Below, piece by piece: positions 1-5,459 of a stretch of DNA of 6,761 nt. The DNA comes from Hyphomicrobium sp. (GTDB taxonomy: Bacteria; Pseudomonadota; Alphaproteobacteria; Rhizobiales; Hyphomicrobiaceae): contig JAUVPN010000148.1 in assembly GCA_030598645.1 (NCBI GenBank), forward strand, positions 1-6,761. The letters are read 5' to 3'. Position 1 is the first letter of the stretch. Each line of letters begins with the position of its first letter. The notes under the pieces were generated by a model that was given only the letters and a program-made list of their open reading frames with translations, made no database searches and was not told the DNA's origin. The translations under genes and the position numbers were made by a program.

Positions 1-65
1 ATCTTGGAAAGTTCAGCCCCTGATTTGATCCATTGGCGGAGTGCCGTCGCATCCCAACTATTCAT
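1..65 (-). CDS. 5' end of a leftward gene of unknown function (partial)
   Basis: Read on the minus strand, an ATG at 65-63 opens a frame without stops to the window edge, giving 21 complete codons that begin MNSWDATALRQWIKSGAELS. A consensus Shine-Dalgarno GGAGG (minus strand, 75-71) lies five bases before the ATG, which is the main reason for calling it. Upstream is a perfect CRP-type palindrome at 122-141 and, at class II distance, a weak -10 candidate TATTGC (102-97). The transcript would then start near 90 and have a short leader of about 25 bases. The visible residues contain no motif I recognise, so no function is offered. The risk is that 21 codons are too few to prove coding; the ribosome site and upstream operator carry the call. 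Confidence 0.5.
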   Translation of the reverse strand, partial: MNSWDATALRQWIKSGAELSK

Positions 66-121
66 TGCTGCCTCCATCACTCTCGAACTTTGACAAGCAA
101 TATCGAGGTTGAATCGCTTTC

Positions 122-141
122 GCTGTGAAGAGGCTCACAGC
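122..141. promoter_or_regulatory. CRP-type operator, perfect palindrome
   Basis: GCTGTGAAGAGGCTCACAGC has perfect 7-bp arms around a 6-bp spacer and contains the full TGTGA-N6-TCACA core of Crp-family sites (core 124-139). Its centre (131.5) is 41.5 bp from a putative leftward start at 90, the class II geometry, with -10 candidate TATTGC at 102-97 on the minus strand. It is also about 160 bp upstream of the rightward small gene at 296, where I see no convincing -10. The Crp/Fnr protein encoded at 5456-6187 is the obvious candidate ligand. The site could alternatively be a 7-bp RNA hairpin; the exact CRP core favours an operator. Confidence 0.62.
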
Positions 142-254
142 AGTGCGGTCGGAAATGTTTGAAGTTGTACCCCGAAATTGCATGAACAGATCGTTCAGAG
201 CCAGTTCACGGGTGATCTGATTATCTAGCGCGTCACCCCGACACCGGCCATCGC

Positions 255-277
255 ATTTGGTCGCTGCATGACCAAAT
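255..277. promoter_or_regulatory. Perfect 8-bp inverted repeat just upstream of the small gene
   Basis: ATTTGGTC (255-262) and GACCAAAT (270-277) are perfect complements around a 7-base spacer. The right arm ends seven bases before the GGGAGG ribosome site (285-290) of the gene at 296. In DNA it could be an operator for a dimeric repressor; in RNA it could be a leader hairpin controlling access to the ribosome site. The sequence does not decide between these. Confidence 0.45.
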
Positions 278-295
278 CTAACTTGGGAGGTTGGC

Positions 296-502
296 ATGAG
301 CATCAGGATTCGGCGACACGGTGTTGTTGATGAAAAACCAAAGCGGTTTTGCCCGAACTGCTCATCCGGACTGCGTCGCAAGTCGACATATCACGGAAGC
401 GCCATGCTGGCGGCACGCATTAATCGCAACATACTTGCCAAGGTTGTTCAGCGCATGACGCAGTACAAATCGATAGACGATATACCTGAACACTTATTCT
501 AA
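296..502 (+). CDS. Small basic CxxC protein, hypothetical
   Basis: A 68-residue protein whose ATG is preceded by a strong GGGAGG site (285-290) with five bases of spacing. The N-terminal half is basic and holds a single FCPNC (CxxC) pair at residues 18-22, followed by SGLRRKS. A zinc-knuckle or redox pair is possible, but a second cysteine pair is missing, so a full zinc ribbon cannot form in a monomer. The C-terminal half (about 38-68) looks helical and ends in an acidic DDIPEHLF tail. There is no signal peptide or membrane segment, so it is probably cytosolic. I do not recognise the family. The inverted repeat right before its ribosome site suggests it is regulated, possibly by itself. Confidence 0.5.
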   Translation: MSIRIRRHGVVDEKPKRFCPNCSSGLRRKSTYHGSAMLAARINRNILAKVVQRMTQYKSIDDIPEHLF

Positions 503-1260
503 TCCCCAAATGCGAGCAGCCCCCAAACTCACAATCGGAGTGGGCCGTGCCACTGGACCGTAATGAAAAATGCCAGTGTACTTTATGGGCAAGTGCATCG
601 ACCTTGGCTTAGGACGGCCACTCGGTGAAAGCAAGCGTAGTCGAGTGGGCAGCCAGTGATGTATACCGACATTCCCCAGATGACCATTGATACCAGCTTT
701 CATTGAGTTCGACTCATTGGGGGGATTCCCAAATCAGTTGATCCGTGATTCAAGCTGGCAAACTGAAGGGGGTTTGCCATGCGGCCAGGGATCGAACTTC
801 GCGGGGATTTTGATGCAGCTAGCCTTCGGGCATTGGCAAAAGCGACGAAAGATGCCGGCCAAAGCCGGCGTCTTGAGCCAATGCATGATGCTCCGCGCAG
901 GTTGGTATGAGTTGAACAAATCCGTATGCAGTGTGGTGCGCGCCAACCGTCTGCTCACCAACGGCGAACGCGACCCTGTTGGCATTCGGCCGGCGTCCAA
1001 GAACCCGCACAAGACTCGGCATGCACCGCTGTAGATTTTCGCAGCCTTTGCAAACCAAAATAGAAAAAGAACAGCCTGTGAAGTGGAACACAGACGCTGG
1101 AGAGCGGGTTTCTTATTGTGAACTCATCAGTGATTGGCCGCTTTCTGGAGCACATTATCTTCTCCGCATCGCGACCATCTATTAACTCCTGAAAGCTCCT
1201 CACGGACGCCTGATTGACATTCCAGGAAGGGGACATCCAGGAACGTGAACGGAGGTTATT
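503..1260. other. Gene-poor stretch with hairpins, no supported gene
   Basis: Several frames of 70-115 codons overlap here on both strands. None has a good ribosome site together with a protein-like composition, and I recognise no domain. Local structure is present: CACTGG/CCAGTG (551-556 with 573-578), CCACTCG/CGAGTGG (618-624 with 642-648), TGAGT-TCG-ACTCA (704-716), TTGGG/CCCAA (717-721 with 728-732), and a strong hairpin at 851-872. The region may be decayed coding DNA or hold an untranslated RNA; I cannot choose. A fragment TGACC-GTTCGATCCC-like seen in reverse near 790 does not fold as a tRNA T arm. Confidence 0.5.
851..872. terminator. Strong GC hairpin, possible terminator
   Basis: GATGCCGGC (851-859) pairs with GCCGGCGTC (864-872) over nine base pairs (one G-U) around a CAAA tetraloop. 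On the minus strand the stem is followed by ATCTTTCGTCGC and then CTTTT, a loose T-rich tail, so intrinsic termination of leftward transcription is more plausible than of rightward. No gene clearly needs it in either direction. Confidence 0.35.
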
Positions 1261-1770
1261 ATGTACACCAGCTTATTCAATTGTCCATCGGCGTCTCGAC
1301 CGCGGCTTGAGCGTCTTGCTCGCACAGTGGTTGTTCGAAGCGTTGTGTCGTTTTGCCTACTAGCCGCAACCTCCATGATCACGTCATCGTCGATGAAGGG
1401 AGACTGTTCTGCCGGTTTAACAAAGTGCGCGCGAATTCTATCGCGAGCCTCATTTTCCCCCAAAGCAAGCCCTATTGTCCAACGTGAAGTGTCGAATTTC
1501 GGGGCTATCATCTCGATCACATCAACGCCCAAGCGTGCTAAGCAGCATCGTTGCGGCCCACGAGAAAAGGTCGTTCAGCAACTCTCAAAACGATTTTCCG
1601 AGCATCGCAAAGCCCGCGGTCTCGTTTCGGCTCAGGTCTTGATGGAATTGTTCGCATCGAAGAGGGGCACCTGGACGGTGATCCTTTCGACCGCGCAGGG
1701 CGTGTCGTGCATTTTGGCAGCTGGTGGCTTTTGGCAGCCTACGCTCGAGCTTGCCGGGGCTGAGGCCTAG
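1261..1770 (+). CDS. Hypothetical protein: conserved CGPRE/AAG..W domain with an odd N-terminal half
   Basis: A 169-codon frame starting with ATG five bases after a GGAGG site (1251-1255). Residues about 98-158 (RCGPREKVVQQLSKRF ... LMELFAS..GTWTVILS...G.SCILAAG.FWQ) resemble a small conserved domain that I remember as the mature part of short exported proteins in rhizobia, usually preceded directly by a signal peptide. Here it is instead preceded by about 95 residues. These include a moderately hydrophobic stretch (about 27-40, SVVSFCLLAATSMI) that might serve as a signal, and then a Ser/Ile/Arg-rich segment typical of an antisense reading. The opposite strand of that first half (about 1530 down to 1330) reads as more protein-like. 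The gene may be intact with a lineage-specific N-terminus, or a chimera formed by rearrangement near 1540. The domain's function is unknown. Confidence 0.5.
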   Translation: MYTSLFNCPSASRPRLERLARTVVVRSVVSFCLLAATSMITSSSMKGDCSAGLTKCARILSRASFSPKASPIVQREVSNFGAIISITSTPKRAKQHRCGPREKVVQQLSKRFSEHRKARGLVSAQVLMELFASKRGTWTVILSTAQGVSCILAAGGFWQPTLELAGAEA

Positions 1771-1773
1771 CAG

Positions 1774-1837
1774 AGAACTTTGCCCCACGTCCCGGAGCGA
1801 TGAACCTAACCACTTAAAGTTCTAGATCCGGGACGTG
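1774..1837 (+). other. Interleaved inverted repeats (A-B-A'-B'), possible pseudoknot or RNA switch
   Basis: AGAACTTT (1774-1781) is complementary to AAAGTTCT (1816-1823), and CACGTCCCGGA (1786-1796) is complementary to TCCGGGACGTG (1827-1837). The arms are interleaved rather than nested, so in RNA the two stems (8 and 11 bp) are either a pseudoknot or mutually exclusive. The block starts three bases after the stop of the 1261-1770 frame and ends about 100 bases before the heme sensor gene. There is no T tract after either stem, so a simple intrinsic terminator is not supported. Confidence 0.45.
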
Positions 1838-1869
1838 TGCTGAGAAATTGGCCAACAACGAGGCCGCGA

Positions 1870-1899
1870 TTGCGTGATACCCATTTTTCGCTCTACAAT
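1870..1899 (+). promoter_or_regulatory. Sigma70-like promoter for the heme-sensor gene
   Basis: TTGCGT (1870-1875) and TACAAT (1894-1899) are separated by 18 bp. The -10 matches TATAAT at five of six positions; the -35 is weak (TTG retained). Predicted transcription starts near 1906, giving a leader of about 30 bases to the ATG at 1937. It lies inside the longer reading of the next gene, which is one reason to reject the upstream ATG at 1874. Confidence 0.45.
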
Positions 1900-1936
1900 G
1901 CGAGGTCATGTTCAAAACGATGCGGGAGAAGTGTCA

Positions 1937-2809
1937 ATGGGATTGCGGTTAAAATTCAATCTCATTTTGGCGCTATGTTTTCTACTGGGGTTAGGAGCAT
2001 CATCGCTCTTCTTGTTCAAGGTTTTGCAGCAGAACGCCACGGAGCAGCTGCACGCCCAAATCGGGGTGCTGCGTGCTCAGGCGCTCGCGGTTCGGCGCTA
2101 CACGTCGGAGGAAGTTCGCCCGCTGCTGATTGATTTATCGGAGGTGCAATTTCTTCCCCAGACCGTGCCCTCGTTTTCAGCACAAACAGCGTTCGCCAAT
2201 TTCCGCGACCGCTATCCGCAATTTTATTACAAGGAGGCAGCGCTCAATCCGACGAACCCATCCGACCGAGCGACGGACTGGGAACGCGATATGATCGAAA
2301 GATTGCGCGCTGACAGATCGCTCGACGAGCTCGTGAACATCCGCGAGACAGAAAACGGGTCACAATACACCATTGCCTTTCCGCTCGTGATCAAGAGTGA
2401 AAGTTGCCTCACTTGCCATTCGGCTCCGGAAAGGGCGCCAGCCTCAATGGTGGCGCTCTATGGTTCGAAAAATGGGTTTGGATGGAAGCTCAACGAAGTC
2501 GTCGGAGCGCAAATCTTTTCAGTTCCCCTGCAGTTGGCAGAAAAGCAAAGTTGGCAAAACTTGCAGCTGGTCGTCGCGGCGATGAGTGCGATATTCCTCG
2601 TTCTGATCATATTGTTAAATGCGTTGCTTGGCCGAATGGTCATTTCACCCGTTAGCAAGATGGCGCGGATCGCTGAACGCGTCAGCATGGGCGAGGGCGA
2701 TCAACCCGAGTATGTGCACTCTGGTTCAGACGAAATTGCTTCGCTATCTCAATCCTTTAATCGAATGCGACGGAGCCTAGACAATGCCATGAAAATGATA
2801 GAGACTTGA
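1937..2809 (+). CDS. Membrane-anchored periplasmic c-type heme sensor (DUF3365/Tll0287-like) with terminal HAMP domain
   Basis: A 290-residue protein. The ATG at 1937 is preferred over in-frame 1874 because GGGAGA (1924-1929) lies seven bases upstream and the first helix then starts right after MGLRLKFN. Order: membrane helix about 8-29; periplasmic sensor about 30-208 with the family's FRDRYPQFYYKEAALNPTNP segment (89-108) and a c-type heme motif CLTCH at 157-161; second membrane helix about 210-231; HAMP linker about 232-285 ending in SDEIASLSQSFNRMRRSL. Tll0287-like domains bind one heme and are thought to sense redox state or a ligand; covalent attachment at CxxCH would occur in the periplasm. 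The second axial ligand cannot be assigned, though H39 is a candidate. The protein stops after HAMP with no kinase, methyl-accepting or cyclase output. The signal must therefore go to a separate partner, and the soluble kinase 79 bases downstream is the best candidate. Confidence 0.9.
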   Translation: MGLRLKFNLILALCFLLGLGASSLFLFKVLQQNATEQLHAQIGVLRAQALAVRRYTSEEVRPLLIDLSEVQFLPQTVPSFSAQTAFANFRDRYPQFYYKEAALNPTNPSDRATDWERDMIERLRADRSLDELVNIRETENGSQYTIAFPLVIKSESCLTCHSAPERAPASMVALYGSKNGFGWKLNEVVGAQIFSVPLQLAEKQSWQNLQLVVAAMSAIFLVLIILLNALLGRMVISPVSKMARIAERVSMGEGDQPEYVHSGSDEIASLSQSFNRMRRSLDNAMKMIET

Positions 2810-2888
2810 AGTCAGCGCGTCACAGCTTACGCGTGTGCAAACCGGGTCGCGGTAAGCCAGTAGGCTGCGCGGACCGAGGACTTGGCCA

Positions 2889-4310
2889 GTGAGTAAGGAG
2901 CAGACGGACGACCAGATCGAGCTGCCGTCCCCCGAGGATCTTCAGCCTGCTATACCGAGCACTATAGGCAAGTATCGTGTCGACGGACTAATTGGGCGTG
3001 GCGCGGTGGGCGTGGTCTATAAGGGGTATGATGAGCAAATAGGCCGCCCCCTCGCAATCAAGACTCTGCGCCTCGATGTCATCGCAAATCTGGACAATCG
3101 CGAAATCGTGCTCAAACGATTTGCGACGGAAGCGCGTTCGGCTGGGAGGTGCCTGCATCCGAACATCGTAACTGTCTTCGATTATGTGGAGCAAGATGGC
3201 GCCCCCTACATCATTATGGAGTATGTAAGCGCCGGGACGCTGGAGAGCGTTATCAGGTCAGGAACAATGCTTCCGCTCCGCCAAGTGGGCGAGATCATGG
3301 CCCAGTTGCTGTTCGCCCTCGACCTTGCGCACTCGAAGGGCGTAGTCCACCGCGATGTGAAGCCGGCGAATATTCTTTGTCCGTCTGCGGCATCCATCAA
3401 GGTGACAGATTTCGGCGTGGCCCGCTTAGATGCGCTCGAAGTCACGATCCCTGGAGGGTTGGGCACGATAGGAACGCCGAATTACATGTCTCCTGAGCAA
3501 TTCCTTGGGCGTCCGGTTGACGGTCGATCGGATCTGTTTTCAGCCGGCGTGATCCTGTTTGAGCTTCTGACCGGCACCAAACCGTTTGTCGCGACCGATG
3601 TGCCCGAGCTCATGCGCATGCTGTTGAACCAATGTCCGCCAGCACTATCGACGCTTCGTCCTGGCCTCTGGCCTCATTTGGACGATGTTGTGCAGAGAGC
3701 GTTGGCCCGCAATCCAGAGGATCGCTTTCAGAACGCGGAACAGTTTGTAGACGGGCTTAACGTGGCCATCGAAGCGGTTGCGGCCGATAACTCGCCCCCG
3801 CTGGATCTCACGAAGATTTCGCCAGCGCCCGGAACTGAGGAGTCTCGATCGACCGAAGACCACCTCAACCACACTATGTTCGAAAAGCTAATGCCGGAGA
3901 CGTTGGGCGCAGTCGAGCAAGCCCTGGCCCGTTCAATCGGCCCGATCGCGAAATTGGTGGTATGCCGGGTGTCGAAAAAGGTAACCGATGTAGAAAGTAT
4001 GTTGTCGTCACTCGCCGAGCATATCGCGAATGAAGATGAAGCTGCGTGCTTTCGGGATGAGGCCGAGCTCAAGCTCCGTAATGATCGCGGCGTCACAGGC
4101 ATCCGCCTCGACGCCGTAATCTCTAACGATGAGATCCACGCGGTGACAAAAGCGCTCGTACCACTGATTGGACCTGTGGCGCGCGTTATCGCGGAGCGTC
4201 AAGCCGAGATCGCAATCGGTCGCGACGACTACTATCAGCGTCTAGCCGAGGCAATCCCCAATGAGGGTGACCGAAACGCTTTTTTGGAATTATTACGAAC
4301 AAAGGCCTAG
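2889..4310 (+). CDS. Soluble Ser/Thr protein kinase (PknB/Hanks type) with two C-terminal adaptor-like repeats
   Basis: A 473-residue protein with a GTG start; GAGGA (2876-2880) is eight bases upstream. The kinase domain, about 29-290, is complete: glycine loop GRGAVG (36-41), AIK lysine K58, helix-C glutamate E81, catalytic HRDVKPAN (154-161), metal-binding DFG (174-176), activation segment GTPNYMSPE (195-203) with threonines at 193 and 196, and SDLFSAGVILFELLTG. All catalytic residues are present, so it should be an active ATP-dependent kinase. There is no membrane segment, unlike PknB, so it is cytosolic. After a Pro/Ser linker (about 300-330) come two copies of a ~52-residue motif, E337-F388 and D414-F465, sharing AL...IGPxA(K/R) and I.NE with the tail of the next gene product. 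The gene lies between the heme sensor and the cyclase, 32 bases before the latter, probably in one operon. Confidence 0.93.
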   Translation: MSKEQTDDQIELPSPEDLQPAIPSTIGKYRVDGLIGRGAVGVVYKGYDEQIGRPLAIKTLRLDVIANLDNREIVLKRFATEARSAGRCLHPNIVTVFDYVEQDGAPYIIMEYVSAGTLESVIRSGTMLPLRQVGEIMAQLLFALDLAHSKGVVHRDVKPANILCPSAASIKVTDFGVARLDALEVTIPGGLGTIGTPNYMSPEQFLGRPVDGRSDLFSAGVILFELLTGTKPFVATDVPELMRMLLNQCPPALSTLRPGLWPHLDDVVQRALARNPEDRFQNAEQFVDGLNVAIEAVAADNSPPLDLTKISPAPGTEESRSTEDHLNHTMFEKLMPETLGAVEQALARSIGPIAKLVVCRVSKKVTDVESMLSSLAEHIANEDEAACFRDEAELKLRNDRGVTGIRLDAVISNDEIHAVTKALVPLIGPVARVIAERQAEIAIGRDDYYQRLAEAIPNEGDRNAFLELLRTKA

Positions 4311-4342
4311 CCTAGCTATACGGGCTAACCAGCTAAAAGACC

Positions 4343-5251
4343 ATGGTCCCTGCTTCTCCAGGCCCCGATGATCCAGACGGCGCGCAGCGACGATACCTGC
4401 GAGCGGTATTCGCAGCGGACATCGCCAACTTTAGTGGCAGTGTGTCGGTAAACGAGACAAATGCTGTCTCCCATCTGTGCGAAACTCGAAAAGTCGCCTG
4501 CGAAGAGCTGGACAGCTATGGGGGCTGGCTATTCGGTATGCCAGGCGACGGAATTTTCGCGCTCTTTGAAAGCGCCATCGATGCGGTGATGTGTGCGTTG
4601 AAAACCCAAATGAGGCTGGCTCAGCACCCCAGTCTGGACGGAACGCAGTTGCGGATCGGCGTGCATCTCGGCGAAGTGTTGTTTGTTAACGATTTGCCTT
4701 TCGGCGAAGTGCTCGCGGTTGCAGCCCGGCTGGAAAGCCTAGCTGATCCTGGCGGCATTTTGGTTTCCGCGGCTGTGGTGGACACCGTCTCGGCCCGTAT
4801 ATCTGCCACTTTTGAGGAACGTGGTGTGCCACGGTTGAAGAATATTCCAAGACGGATTGTCACGTTCAGTGTGTCACCACCCCCTGACGCAAACTCTCTG
4901 GAGGGAACGAGCGGAAAAAAACAACCGCTCGATCGCACTACCCAACTCGATAGAGCTGCAGTGAGCCAAAGTGCAGTGCAGTCCTCTATCCATCACCCCA
5001 CTGTCGATCAGTTGCAACCGAAGAGACAGCAGTTGTCGAGGAGGCCGTCTGCGGAATGTCTCGCGCAGCTGGGCGATGCGCTGGCCGTTCATTTGGGCCC
5101 CTTCGCGCGCGTTATCGTTGAACGCTGTTCGGCAAGAACCACTACGCTACAGGAATTGTCTCTGCAGTTGGAACTAGAAATTCCAAACGAAGATGAGAGG
5201 CACTTGTTTCGAGCCCGGATCATGGAGATTTGCGCTACCGAGTACGACTAG
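4343..5251 (+). CDS. Class III adenylate/guanylate cyclase homologue with degenerate active site and shared C-terminal repeat
   Basis: A 302-residue protein. The ATG follows the kinase stop by 32 bases with only a weak AAAAGA ribosome site, suggesting translation coupled to the kinase. The cyclase domain, about 18-177, begins YLRAVFAADIANFSG and includes PGDGIFALF, LRIGVHLGEV and FGEVLAVAARLESLADPGG. Both metal aspartates (D26, D69) and the transition-state arginine R129 are present. The usual base-selecting lysine before GD is G65, the usual Asp of GDGVN is E122, and the usual Asn is A125. It may be a slow or altered cyclase, or a nucleotide-binding pseudoenzyme. After a Gln/Ser/Arg-rich linker (about 180-235), residues 238-289 repeat the motif found twice in the kinase tail (LGPFARVIVER ... 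EIPNEDERHLF). There is no membrane segment. The stop codon TAG straddles the end of an inserted element. Confidence 0.88.
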   Translation: MVPASPGPDDPDGAQRRYLRAVFAADIANFSGSVSVNETNAVSHLCETRKVACEELDSYGGWLFGMPGDGIFALFESAIDAVMCALKTQMRLAQHPSLDGTQLRIGVHLGEVLFVNDLPFGEVLAVAARLESLADPGGILVSAAVVDTVSARISATFEERGVPRLKNIPRRIVTFSVSPPPDANSLEGTSGKKQPLDRTTQLDRAAVSQSAVQSSIHHPTVDQLQPKRQQLSRRPSAECLAQLGDALAVHLGPFARVIVERCSARTTTLQELSLQLELEIPNEDERHLFRARIMEICATEYD

Positions 5252-5268
5252 CGCAGTTTTCAGTTAGT
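5248..5268 (+). repeat. Left arm of the 21-bp perfect inverted repeat
   Basis: CTAGCGCAGTTTTCAGTTAG plus a final T is the exact reverse complement of 5439-5459. It contains the stop codon of the cyclase gene (5249-5251). The first four bases are the presumed CTAG target. Confidence 0.9.
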
Positions 5269-5458
5269 TTGGGACAATCGCCCAGCACATTGATCAAATC
5301 TCACCAATGGTCTACTCCCCGATCGGGTGCAGCAATTCGGCCCCTCGGCGTTGTTGCGGCACCGCGCCCGTTGCACACACCCCGTGTTTGCGCTGCGCCT
5401 AGCCGATTGAGCCGATTTGCTACCATCAAATGATTCAGACTAACTGAAAACTGCGCTA
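5249..5458. mobile_element. MITE-like element with 18-bp terminal inverted repeats and TA target duplication
   Basis: A body of 206 bp (5251-5456) is bounded by perfect 18-bp inverted repeats beginning GCGCAGTTTTCAG and is flanked on both sides by TA within CTAG. That is the target preference of IS630/Tc1-mariner-type transposons. The 170-bp interior codes for nothing I can support, so it would need a transposase supplied in trans. Deleting the body and one TA on paper leaves GACTAGAGCTC, in which the cyclase and Crp genes end in the same CTAG, a common compact arrangement. An alternative reading is an invertible segment; a bidirectional terminator is unlikely with a 170-base loop. Confidence 0.6.
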
Positions 5459-5459
5459 G
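5439..5459 (-). repeat. Right arm of the 21-bp perfect inverted repeat
   Basis: Exact reverse complement of 5248-5268; it contains the stop codon of the Crp/Fnr gene (5458-5456 on the minus strand). Pairing resumes for two more bases after a single mismatch inside the arm. Confidence 0.9.

Noticed and set aside
58..381. 107-codon minus-strand frame
   Set aside because: It crosses the CRP-type site and the small-gene promoter region, lacks a ribosome site, and ends where a better-supported leftward start (ATG at 65) begins in another frame.
770..840. tRNA-like fragment on the minus strand (GTTCGATCCC)
   Set aside because: The bases on either side do not pair as a T stem and no acceptor or anticodon arm can be drawn.
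1085..1110. EcfG-type stress promoter GGAAC-N17-GGTT
   Set aside because: The -10 part deviates from CGTT, the predicted start is about 140 bp from the next start codon, and short motifs of this kind are expected by chance.
687..1236. Overlapping frames of 84-115 codons on both strands
   Set aside because: No start has a convincing ribosome site and none has a recognisable motif or consistent codon use; they contradict each other in the same DNA.
1874..1936. Longer N-terminus of the heme sensor from the ATG at 1874
   Set aside because: It has no ribosome site, would put 21 polar residues before the membrane helix, and overlaps a good -10/-35 pair; the ATG at 1937 has GGGAGA at proper spacing.
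2848..2871. Hairpin CGCG..AGCC-AGTA-GGCT.CGCG before the kinase gene
   Set aside because: The stem is short and interrupted by an unequal bulge, has no T tract, and would not clearly separate the kinase from the heme sensor transcript.
5248..5459. Bidirectional intrinsic terminator between the convergent genes
   Set aside because: The complementary arms are 170 bases apart and neither arm folds on itself; the TA/CTAG flanks fit an inserted element better.
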